Shown piece after piece: positions 30,066-37,206 of a DNA stretch of 64,000 nucleotides. The DNA lies in contig NZ_CP052757.1 in assembly GCF_009708005.2 (NCBI RefSeq), forward strand, positions 2,232,001 through 2,296,000, given 5' to 3'. Each line of letters opens with the position of its first letter. The first letter of the stretch is position 1. Under the pieces are notes generated by a model that was not told the DNA's origin, ran no database searches, and saw nothing but the letters and a program-made list of their open reading frames with translations. A program made the position numbers and the translations under genes. The stretch comes from Cellulosimicrobium protaetiae (lineage in GTDB: Bacteria; Actinomycetota; Actinomycetes; Actinomycetales; Cellulomonadaceae).

Positions 30066-31244
30066 TCACCGGACCGTCTGCAGGTCGTGCGTGGAGGTGT
30101 TGAGGCGACGTGCGCCGTCGGGCACGTCGGGCGGGAACGCGACGACGATGTCCTCGATCCGGACGCCGAAGCGGCCGGGCAGGTAGATGCCCGGCTCGAC
30201 CGAGAAGCACATGCCGGGCTCGATCGGGCGGTCCTCGCCCTCCACCATGTACGGCGGCTCGTGGGTCGTGGTGCCGATGCCGTGCCCGGTGCGGTGCACG
30301 AAGAACTCGCCGTAGCCCGCGTCGGTGATGACGGCGCGTGCGGCGCGGTCGACGTCCTGGCAGGTCGCGCCCGGCCGCACGGCGTCGACCCCGGCCTGCT
30401 GGGCGCGGCGGACGACGTCGTAGACCTCGCGCTGCTGCGCCGCGACGGCGTCGTCGGTGCCGCCCTCGACGACGACCGTGCGCGTCGTGTCGGAGCCGTA
30501 CCCGTCGCGCAGCCCGCCGAAGTCGAGCACGACGAGGTCGCCCGGCTCGATCACGCGGTCGCCGGCGTCGTGGTGCGGGTCGGCGCCGTTCGGGCCCGCG
30601 CACACGAGCGTGAAGTCGACCTGCTCGTGCCCGTGCTCGCGCAGGAACCGGTCGAGGTCGGCCGCGACGTCCCGCTCGCGCCGACCCGCGAACGTGACCT
30701 CGCGGATCTGGGCGAACGCGGCGTCGGCGGCGACGCCCGCGGCGGCGAGGCGCTCGACCTCCTGCGCGTCCTTGACGGCGCGCAGTGTCGGGACTGCGTC
30801 GGTGAACGCGGTGAACCGCGCGTCCGGGAGCGCGCGCTGGAGCCCGAGCACGTGCAGCGCCCACGTCGAGTCCGAGACGGCGTAGGTTCCGGCCGGGTCG
30901 AGGAGGCGCGCGGCGGCGTCGTGCTCGTCCTCGCCGTCGCGCCAGGTCGCGACGTCGAGCCCGTCCGCGCCGGGCGCCGCGGCGAGGTCCCCGCGCTCGA
31001 GCAGCGGCACGACGACGGAGGGCCGGCCCGAGTCGTCCGGCACGCCCGCGGGGATCGCGAGCAGCGTCAGTCGCTCGGTCTCGGGCGGGGCGTACCCGGT
31101 GAAGTACGCGAGGTCGGGTCCGGGGGAGACGAGAAGGCCCGCCATCCCGGCGTCGCGGGCGTGCGCGGCGGCGCGTTCGCGCCGGGCGGCGTAGACCTCG
31201 GGGCCGAAGCCGGCCCCCGGACGTGCGGCGTCGGTGCTGCTCAT
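30066..31244 (-). CDS. pepQ: M24 family Xaa-Pro aminopeptidase
   Basis: 392 residues. An N-terminal creatinase-like domain (about 1-150) is followed by the M24 pita-bread domain. The five metal ligands can be seen: Asp in VLDFGG, Asp in GYGSDTTRT, His in HRTGHGIG, Glu in SVEPGIY and Glu in IEDIVV. It cleaves Xaa-Pro bonds (aminopeptidase P or prolidase), using two metal ions in the cytoplasm. The symbol is approximate because pepP and pepQ cannot be separated by eye. It is monocistronic. Confidence 0.9.
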   Translation of the reverse strand: MSSTDAARPGAGFGPEVYAARRERAAAHARDAGMAGLLVSPGPDLAYFTGYAPPETERLTLLAIPAGVPDDSGRPSVVVPLLERGDLAAAPGADGLDVATWRDGEDEHDAAARLLDPAGTYAVSDSTWALHVLGLQRALPDARFTAFTDAVPTLRAVKDAQEVERLAAAGVAADAAFAQIREVTFAGRRERDVAADLDRFLREHGHEQVDFTLVCAGPNGADPHHDAGDRVIEPGDLVVLDFGGLRDGYGSDTTRTVVVEGGTDDAVAAQQREVYDVVRRAQQAGVDAVRPGATCQDVDRAARAVITDAGYGEFFVHRTGHGIGTTTHEPPYMVEGEDRPIEPGMCFSVEPGIYLPGRFGVRIEDIVVAFPPDVPDGARRLNTSTHDLQTVR

Positions 31245-31268
31245 GGTGCCAGCCTGGCATCCCGCACC

Positions 31269-31340
31269 CGCGAGATCGACCCGAGCGCTCCGTCGTCGAC
31301 CCCCTGACGCTCCATCTCGGACGTACGGGTCGATCTCGCG
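31269..31340. repeat. Inverted repeat upstream of the cupin gene
   Basis: Perfect 15-nt arms, CGCGAGATCGACCCG (31269-31283) and its complement (31326-31340), enclose 42 nt with a smaller AGCG/CGCT pairing inside. A related hairpin follows the cupin gene at 31753. It ends 28 bp before the cupin ATG. Confidence 0.75.
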
Positions 31341-31368
31341 ACGGGCAGGGCCGTGGCAGGGTGGGCGC

Positions 31369-31749
31369 ATGAGCGACGTGCGCAACCTCTTCGCGGCCCT
31401 CGGCGCGTTCGCCGGGCACTGGCAGCCGCACCGCGTGGCGAGCCTCAACGACGAAGACGTCAAGGTGGTGAAGGTGCTCGGCGAGTTCGTCTGGCACACC
31501 CACCCCGAGACCGACGAGCTGTTCCTCGTGCTCGCGGGCGAGCTGACGATCGACCTGCGCGAGGGCGGCGTCGAACGGGCGGTCGTGCTGGCCCCGCACG
31601 ACCTGTTCGTGGTGCCGCGCGGCGTCGAGCACCGGCCACGGGCCGCCGTCGAGACGTCCGCGGTGCTCGTCGAGCGACGGGGGACGGTGAACACGGGGGA
31701 CGCGGGTGGTGACCTGACGTCGCCGTTGCGCGAGCTGCCCGACGCCTGA
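31369..31749 (+). CDS. Cupin domain protein
   Basis: 126 residues. Single cupin barrel with conserved motif 1 (FVWHTHPETDELFLVLAGEL, metal-binding His and Glu) and motif 2 (VVPRGVEHRP). Small cupins of this class act as metal-dependent sugar isomerases, dioxygenases or regulatory sensors; the reaction is not evident. The gene stands alone between two related hairpins of the CGAGATCGACCCGAGCG family, an arrangement suggesting a cassette or matched insulating terminators (inference). Confidence 0.85.
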   Translation: MSDVRNLFAALGAFAGHWQPHRVASLNDEDVKVVKVLGEFVWHTHPETDELFLVLAGELTIDLREGGVERAVVLAPHDLFVVPRGVEHRPRAAVETSAVLVERRGTVNTGDAGGDLTSPLRELPDA

Positions 31750-31752
31750 CGA

Positions 31753-31820
31753 CGAGTTCGACCCGAGCGGCCGAGTTCGACCCTCGGTGGGCCGATCTCG
31801 CGACGCTCGGGTCGATCTCG
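31753..31820. repeat. Inverted repeat downstream of the cupin gene
   Basis: 17-nt arms (31753-31769 and 31804-31820) pair at 16 of 17 positions and share CGACCCGAGCG and its complement with the upstream hairpin. A nested CCGAG/CTCGG pairing lies inside. It begins 3 bp after the cupin stop and ends before the convergent oxidoreductase stop, so it can also act as a terminator for both. Confidence 0.75.
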
Positions 31821-31826
31821 CGGGAC

Positions 31827-32762
31827 TCAGACCCGGACGACGACCTTGCCGCGCACGTGGCCCGACTGGCTCGCGCGGTGCGCGTCGGCGGCGTCGGCGA
31901 GGTCGAACACCTCGGCGACCTCCGGGCGCAGCAGGCCCTCGTCGCCAAGGCGCGCGAGCTCGGTGAGGTCCGCCACGTCGGGGCGCACCCAGACGTAGTG
32001 CCCGCCGAGCTCGTCCCGGGCGCGGGCGTCCGTGATCGAGGCGACCGTCCCGCCGTCGCGCAGGACCTGGGGCACGGAGTCGAGCGCGTCGCCGCCCACG
32101 TAGTCGAGGACGACGTCGACGCCCTCGGGCGCGAGACCCGTGACGCGGTCCGCGAGACCCTCGCCGTACGTCACCGGCTCGGCGCCCAGCGAGCGGAGGA
32201 AGTCGTGGTTGCGCTCGGACGCCGTGCCGATCACCCGCGCGCCGAGCGCCCGCGCGATCTGGACGGCGAACGACCCGACGCCCCCGGCCGCGGCGTGCAC
32301 GAGGACCGTCTGCCCCTCGGCGACCCCGGCACGCCGGATCGTCTGGTACGCCGTCAGGCCCGCGAGCGGGACCGCGGCGGCCTCCTCGAACGACCACGCC
32401 GCGGGCTTGCGCGCGAGCGTGCGGACCGGCGCCGCGACCAGCTCGGCGAACGTCCCGCCCGACACCTCGCCGCCGACGACGTCCTTGCGCACGTATCCGT
32501 ACACCTCGTCACCCACCTGGAGCTCGGGGGTATCCAGCCCGACGCGCTCGACGACGCCCGCGACGTCCCACCCGGGGACGACCGGGAAGACGGCGTCCAT
32601 GAGCTGGTCGAGGTACCCCTCGCGGACCTTCCAGTCCACCGGGTTGACGCTCGCGGCGCGCACGCGCACGAGCACGGAGTCGGGCCCGACCTTGGGGGTC
32701 GGGAGGTCGGTCGTCTCGAGGACGTCTGGGCCGCCGTAGCGGGAGTACGTGATGGCTCGCAT
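31827..32762 (-). CDS. NADP-dependent quinone oxidoreductase-like protein (MDR family)
   Basis: 311 residues. Zinc-free medium-chain reductase: RAASVNPVDWKVREG, then the substrate-domain sequence VPGWDVAGVVERVG. The nucleotide-binding motif AAAGGVGSFAVQIARALGAR follows, and the C-terminus is HVRGKVVVRV. Enzymes of this type (zeta-crystallin/QorA-like) reduce quinones or enones with NADPH. Start ATG 32762. It is downstream of the VOC gene on the same strand with a 100-bp gap that contains one 21-bp repeat unit. Confidence 0.9.
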   Translation of the reverse strand: MRAITYSRYGGPDVLETTDLPTPKVGPDSVLVRVRAASVNPVDWKVREGYLDQLMDAVFPVVPGWDVAGVVERVGLDTPELQVGDEVYGYVRKDVVGGEVSGGTFAELVAAPVRTLARKPAAWSFEEAAAVPLAGLTAYQTIRRAGVAEGQTVLVHAAAGGVGSFAVQIARALGARVIGTASERNHDFLRSLGAEPVTYGEGLADRVTGLAPEGVDVVLDYVGGDALDSVPQVLRDGGTVASITDARARDELGGHYVWVRPDVADLTELARLGDEGLLRPEVAEVFDLADAADAHRASQSGHVRGKVVVRV

Positions 32763-32842
32763 GAAGGCGGCAACCGCGTGACCGCCCGCCCGATTCCCGC
32801 GGTCGCCGAGACAGAGCCTCTTCCGAGGGGCCCGTGGTCTGC

Positions 32843-32863
32843 CGAAGTAGAACCGTGGTCGGT
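32843..32863 (+). repeat. Single 21-bp repeat unit
   Basis: One unit of the GAAGTAGAACCGTGGTCGG type, adjoining the stop codon of the VOC gene (32863-32865, reverse strand). It shows the unit can occur singly and again at a gene end. Confidence 0.8.
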
Positions 32864-33270
32864 CAGCCCTCGAACGCCGTGGGGTCCATGAAGAGGACCT
32901 CCCACTGGTGGCCGTCGGGGTCGGCGAAGCTGCGGGAGTACATGAAACCGCCCTCCTCCTGGGGGTCCTTGACGGCCGTCGCGCCGGCGGCGAACGCGGC
33001 GTCGGCGAGGCGGTCGACCTCCTCACGGCTGTCGACGCTCAGCGCGTTGATGACCTCGGTCGTCGCGGTCGCGTCGGCGACGGACTTGTTCGTGAACTGC
33101 TTCGCGAACTCCTCGGTGAGGAGCATGACGTAGATCGTGTCGCTGATGACGATCGAGGACGCGTTCTCGTCCGTGAACTGCTCGTTCACGGTGTAGCCGA
33201 GCGCCGTGTAGAACGCCTTCGAGGCGTCGAGGTCCTTGACGGGCAGGTTGACGAAGATCTGCGTGCTCAT
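32863..33270 (-). CDS. VOC family (glyoxalase/bleomycin-resistance-like) protein
   Basis: 135 residues: IFVNLPVKDLDASKAFYTALGYTV at the N-terminus, then YVMLLTEEFAKQF and a C-terminal half ending FADPDGHQWEVLFMD. This is a PhnB/lactoylglutathione-lyase-like fold of two paired beta-alpha-beta-beta-beta units. It is less Ala/Arg-rich than its neighbours, with more Asn, Lys, Phe and Ile, and it may be a transferred gene (inference). The function is unknown; such proteins often act in detoxification. Confidence 0.88.
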   Translation of the reverse strand: MSTQIFVNLPVKDLDASKAFYTALGYTVNEQFTDENASSIVISDTIYVMLLTEEFAKQFTNKSVADATATTEVINALSVDSREEVDRLADAAFAAGATAVKDPQEEGGFMYSRSFADPDGHQWEVLFMDPTAFEG

Positions 33271-33371
33271 GAGTGCGCCTCCGGCGTCGTGGGCGGTTCG
33301 CCCGGTACGTGGTGTCGTGGGGATAGACGACGGGTGCCCCACGAACTCATCGGCGGAGGGCTACGCGTGCC

Positions 33372-34616
33372 TCAGACGAGCACGTCGCCGTCGCGCGCGA
33401 CGACCCGGCCCCCGGCGATGACGAGCGCGCGGCGCGGGGCGCGCACGACGGCGTCGGGCACGTTCTCGGCCTCGACGAGCACGACGTCCGCGGGCGCGCC
33501 GACGGCGAGGTCGTGCACGTCGCGGCCGACGAACCGGGCGGCGTCGGACGTCGCGACGCGCGCGGCAGTGACGAGCTCCTCGTCGTGCCGGAACCGGGAC
33601 AGGCGCGCGAGCTGCGTCGTGAGGGCGAGGAGGTCCCCGGTCCCGTAGGGCGACCACAGGTCACGGATCCCGTCGGTGCCGAGCCCGACGGCCACGCCCG
33701 CGGCACGCAGCGCGTGCACCGGCAGGGGCGCGGCGCCGATCGGCGCGACGGTCGTCATGGTGATGCCCGCCTCGCCCATCGCGGCGACGAGGTCCGCCTG
33801 GCGCGACGCCGGGACGTCGCCGACCGCGAAGCCGTGCGCGACGTTGACCCTGCCCTGGAGCCCGGCGCGCAGCGTGCGGTCGATCATGAGCTCGACCTGG
33901 AACGCCCCGAGCTCGCCACCGTCGTGCAGGTGCACGTCGATCCCGACGCCGCGCCGCTCGGCGATCGCGAAGAGCCCGTCGAGCTGGCCCACGGGGTCGC
34001 GGTCGATGGACGCCGGGTCGAGCCCGCCGACGTGCTCCGCGCCCGCAGCCGCGGCCGCGTCGAGGAGGTCGAGCACGCCCGGGCGGCGCAGCACGCCGTC
34101 CTGCGGGAACGCGACGATCTCGGCGTGCACGGCGCCGGCGAGCGCGGCGAGCGCCTCGCGCACGACGTCGATGCCGCGCAGGCCCAGGCCGAGGTCGACG
34201 TCCACGTGGGTGCGGATCGCCGTCGTGCCGTGGCGGACGAACTCGCGCAGCACCGCGAGCGTGACGTCGACGCCGGGGATCCCGAGCTCGTCGCGGTGCG
34301 CGCGCTCGTGCGCGATGCGCCCCTGCGTCGTCGCCTCGCCGCCGTAGCTGACCCACGGCTTGCCCCACCAGCTCTTGTCGACGTGCGCGTGCGCGTTGAC
34401 CAGTCCCGGCAGGGCGAGCAGACCTCGACCGTCCACGACACCGTTCGCCCCGCCGTCGCCGGGCGCTCCGGTGCCCGACGGTGCAGGCGCGGCCGGGTCG
34501 TGCGGCGTCACCGCGGTGATCAGACCGTCGGTGACGTGCAGGTCGACCCGCTCGCCGCCCCACGGGCGGACGTCGCGCAGGACGCTGACGGTCTCGGGGG
34601 TGCTCATGCTGGTCAT
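33372..34616 (-). CDS. Amidohydrolase (cytosine deaminase-like)
   Basis: 414 residues from ATG 34616, which overlaps the upstream stop (ATGA); ATG 34607 is an alternative. The amidohydrolase metal sites are visible: VNAHAHVDKSW, DVHLHDGG, NVAHGFAVGD and GLGTDGIRDLW. The HAHVDKS pattern and overall order match the CodA/N-isopropylammelide hydrolase branch, which deaminates or opens nitrogen heterocycles. It is co-transcribed with an extracellular beta-propeller lipoprotein and divergent from a GntR regulator. The substrate is unknown and may be a cytosine- or triazine-like molecule. Confidence 0.88.
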   Translation of the reverse strand: MTSMSTPETVSVLRDVRPWGGERVDLHVTDGLITAVTPHDPAAPAPSGTGAPGDGGANGVVDGRGLLALPGLVNAHAHVDKSWWGKPWVSYGGEATTQGRIAHERAHRDELGIPGVDVTLAVLREFVRHGTTAIRTHVDVDLGLGLRGIDVVREALAALAGAVHAEIVAFPQDGVLRRPGVLDLLDAAAAAGAEHVGGLDPASIDRDPVGQLDGLFAIAERRGVGIDVHLHDGGELGAFQVELMIDRTLRAGLQGRVNVAHGFAVGDVPASRQADLVAAMGEAGITMTTVAPIGAAPLPVHALRAAGVAVGLGTDGIRDLWSPYGTGDLLALTTQLARLSRFRHDEELVTAARVATSDAARFVGRDVHDLAVGAPADVVLVEAENVPDAVVRAPRRALVIAGGRVVARDGDVLV

Positions 34617-35860
34617 GCGGCGGGTCCTTCCGGGAGCGGGACGACGACCTGCGGCCGTCCGGGGATCTGGATCTCGTACGACTCGAGCGTGGCGAGGTCG
34701 ACGACCGTCGCGCCGTCCCACGCCTCGGCCTGCGTGTACCCGCCGGCGAGCACGGCGCTCAGGGCGCCGGTCCCGGGGTCGGTCCACGTGGTGACGGTCT
34801 CGTGCCGGCGCGTCAGGGGAGCGACCCGCTCCTCGCCGGTCGCGGGATCGAGGACCGCGACGTTCGGGCCGCCGGTCGCGTTGCCGAACGGCCCGTTGCC
34901 CACGACGACGACGCGGCCGTCGGGCGTGCGCGCGACGCCGTGCTGGTGGCTGTCCGCCGCGGAGGGCACGGTCGTCGTCGTGCCCGTAGCCGGGTCCAGG
35001 CGGACGAGCACGCGCCCCTGGTAGGGGAGCAGGAGCGCGCCGTCGTCGTCGAGCACCGAGTAGTGCGGCTTCTCGAACGACGCGAGGCCGCCCTCGGTGC
35101 CGAACGGCGCGACCTCGATCCGCCGCGTCTCGAACGTCGTCGTGTCGACGACGTGCACGGAGAACTGGTCGTGGTCGACGGTGTACACCTCGCCGCCGTC
35201 GGTCGCGACGAGGACGTCGAAGGTTCGCAGCCCGACGGGCGTGCTCGCCACGACCTCGCGCGCCGCGACGTCGACGGTCTCGAGCGTCGACGAGTCGCCG
35301 CGGTGGACCGCGACGTGGACGCGTGCGCCGTCGGGCGACACCGCGATGCCCATGCCCCCGCGCCGGTGCTCGCCGAACCCGACCCGGGCGGGCGAGTCCC
35401 GGTAGGGGATGAGGTCGACGCGCTCGCGCGACGTCAGGTCGACGACCGCGACGCCCTGCGCCGTCGAGACGTACGCGCGCATGCTCGGGGCGTGCACGGC
35501 GATGCCCCACGGCGCGGCCCCGACCTCGACGCGGTCGACGACGGCGCTGCCCTCGCGGACCGTCGGGTCGACGACGGCGAGACCGTCGGACTCCGCCTCG
35601 GTCGCGAGGAGGTAGCGGGGGGCTGCGTCCTCCGGCTCGACGGTGGGCTCGGCCTCGGGCGCGGGCACCTCGGGGTCCGAGGCGGGGGAGCTCGGGCCGG
35701 GCGGAGCCGGGTCGGGCGTGGTGGGGTCGGCCGGGCTCCCGGGAGAGCACGCGGCGAGGAGCACGGCCAGGCTCGTGATCCAGAGCGCGCCGCGGCGCCA
35801 CGCACGGGTCGCCGCGGTCGTCCGACCGGGCGCGGTGGTGTGCCGAGGGTTCGCCAGCAT
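34613..35860 (-). CDS. Secreted lipoprotein with YncE-like beta-propeller
   Basis: 415 residues. The signal sequence ends in a lipobox (LAVLLAACSPG), so the mature protein is lipid-anchored. An acidic Pro/Glu/Asp linker follows. From about residue 80 there are repeated beta-propeller blades: GLAVVDPTVREG, GIAVSPDGARVHVAV, VLVATDGGEVYTVD and VLDPATGEERVA. Such propellers bind ligands or partners outside the cell. It sits between GntR and the amidohydrolase in one locus, so a role in sensing or binding the amidohydrolase substrate is plausible (inference). Confidence 0.85.
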   Translation of the reverse strand: MLANPRHTTAPGRTTAATRAWRRGALWITSLAVLLAACSPGSPADPTTPDPAPPGPSSPASDPEVPAPEAEPTVEPEDAAPRYLLATEAESDGLAVVDPTVREGSAVVDRVEVGAAPWGIAVHAPSMRAYVSTAQGVAVVDLTSRERVDLIPYRDSPARVGFGEHRRGGMGIAVSPDGARVHVAVHRGDSSTLETVDVAAREVVASTPVGLRTFDVLVATDGGEVYTVDHDQFSVHVVDTTTFETRRIEVAPFGTEGGLASFEKPHYSVLDDDGALLLPYQGRVLVRLDPATGTTTTVPSAADSHQHGVARTPDGRVVVVGNGPFGNATGGPNVAVLDPATGEERVAPLTRRHETVTTWTDPGTGALSAVLAGGYTQAEAWDGATVVDLATLESYEIQIPGRPQVVVPLPEGPAA

Positions 35861-35867
35861 GGCAGAA

Positions 35868-35877
35868 TGGTATACCA
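35868..35877. promoter_or_regulatory. GntR operator
   Basis: TGGTATACCA is a perfect palindrome and matches the TGGT-N-ACCA pattern of FadR-subfamily GntR regulators. It lies in the 51-bp divergent region between the lipoprotein and GntR starts and probably controls both. Confidence 0.75.
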
Positions 35878-35911
35878 AAACCCGCTCAGGGGAATCCGGG
35901 AGGATGACGGC

Positions 35912-36619
35912 ATGGCACCTCGCTCCGCCTCCGCCACCGGCGCGCCCGGGCTCGACACGCCCGAGCCCGACACGTCCGAGCACGGGACGTTCGAGCCCGA
36001 GGCGCTGCGGGTCGCGCGCGTCCTGCGCGACCAGATCGTCGACGGGGAGCGCGGTCCCGGCAGCAGGCTCGTCGAGCGCGAGCTCGCCGACGAGCTCGGC
36101 GTGAGCCGCGTCCCCGTGCGCGAGGCGCTCCGCGCGCTCGTCGCCGAGGGGCTCGTCACGCCGCGACCGCGCAGCTGGGCCGTCGTGCGCACCTTCTCGC
36201 CCGACGACGTCGCGCACCTGCTCGAGGTGCGCGCGGCCCTCGAGGTGCTCGCCGCGCGTCGGGCCGCCGAGCGCGCGGCACCGCAGGACCTGACCGCGCT
36301 CGCCGACGCGCTCGCGCGCGAGGAGCAGGCCGCGGCCCGCGACGACGCGACGGCCGCACGCCGGGCGGCCGCCGACTTCCACGAGGCGCTGCTCGCGGCC
36401 GCCGGCAACAGCGTGCTCGACGAGCTCACGGCCGTCACCGCCAGCCGGTCGCGCTGGCTGCTCGGCCAGCACGAGGACCTCGCAGGCATGGCGGGCGAGC
36501 ACCGCCACCTGCTCGACGCGATCCGCGCCGGCGACGCCGACGAGGCGGCGCACCAGGTGGCCGCCCACCTGGAGACGTCACGCCGCGCCCTCACCGCACG
36601 ACGCGCCGCCGCGGACTGA
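35912..36619 (+). CDS. GntR family regulator (FadR/FCD type)
   Basis: 235 residues from ATG 35912, preceded by GGGAGGATG. The winged HTH is IVDGERGPGSRLVERELADELGVSRVPVREALRAL. The C-terminal FCD ligand domain includes EVRAALEVLAARRAAER, ADFHEALLAAAGN and EHRHLLDAI, which carry metal-binding His and Asp residues. It is divergent from the lipoprotein-amidohydrolase pair with a palindrome between. It likely represses that operon in the absence of its substrate. Confidence 0.92.
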   Translation: MAPRSASATGAPGLDTPEPDTSEHGTFEPEALRVARVLRDQIVDGERGPGSRLVERELADELGVSRVPVREALRALVAEGLVTPRPRSWAVVRTFSPDDVAHLLEVRAALEVLAARRAAERAAPQDLTALADALAREEQAAARDDATAARRAAADFHEALLAAAGNSVLDELTAVTASRSRWLLGQHEDLAGMAGEHRHLLDAIRAGDADEAAHQVAAHLETSRRALTARRAAAD

Positions 36620-36624
36620 CCACG

Positions 36625-37122
36625 TCAGCCCGCGGTGCGCTCCGCCCGCGGCTCCAGGACGACGACCGCGGTCTCGGAGGGGCGACGCGCCGCGAACCCG
36701 TCGAGCCCGTCGTCGTACGTACGCCACCGCTCCCAGAGCCGGGCCCGCTCCGCACCCTCGGCCGCCCGGCCGTGCACGGCGCGCGACTCGCCGTGCAGCT
36801 CCACGGTCGTGTCCGGGTGGGCCTGGAGGTTGAGCCACCACGCGGGCTCGGGCGCCGCCCAACCGTTCATCGCGAGGGTCACGAGGTTCGGTCCGTCCTC
36901 GAAGTACCCGACGATCACGGCGTGCTGGCGACCGGTGCGCCGGCCCACGGTGCGGAGCAGGAGCGTGCCCCACTTCTGCTCCCGGGGCTTCCAGAGGCCG
37001 CGCCGGCGGCCCGTGACGCGGTAGTACGCGCGGTGCACGACCCAGGCCGTGCGGACGAACCAGCGCGGTGGGAGCCGGGGCGGGCGCTCGGGGGCGGGAG
37101 GTGCGGACGACGTGTCGGTCAT
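36625..37122 (-). CDS. Deazaflavin-dependent nitroreductase-like protein (DDN family)
   Basis: 165 residues. TLLLRTVGRRTGRQHAVIVGYF and PAWWLNLQAHPDTTVEL are diagnostic of the F420-dependent DDN/nitroreductase split-barrel family found in actinobacteria. The N-terminal 40 residues are basic and Pro-rich. These enzymes use reduced F420 to reduce nitro-aromatics or enones, and some protect quinones. Substrate not known. Its stop nearly meets the GntR stop, so the two genes are convergent. Confidence 0.9.
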   Translation of the reverse strand: MTDTSSAPPAPERPPRLPPRWFVRTAWVVHRAYYRVTGRRRGLWKPREQKWGTLLLRTVGRRTGRQHAVIVGYFEDGPNLVTLAMNGWAAPEPAWWLNLQAHPDTTVELHGESRAVHGRAAEGAERARLWERWRTYDDGLDGFAARRPSETAVVVLEPRAERTAG

Positions 37123-37206
37123 GGTCACCGTCCTGCGTCGGAGGGGAGCCGAGGAACCTCGACGCAGCAACCGTCCCGCGAGGCCGCGGTCGACGTCAAC
37201 GGTCGG

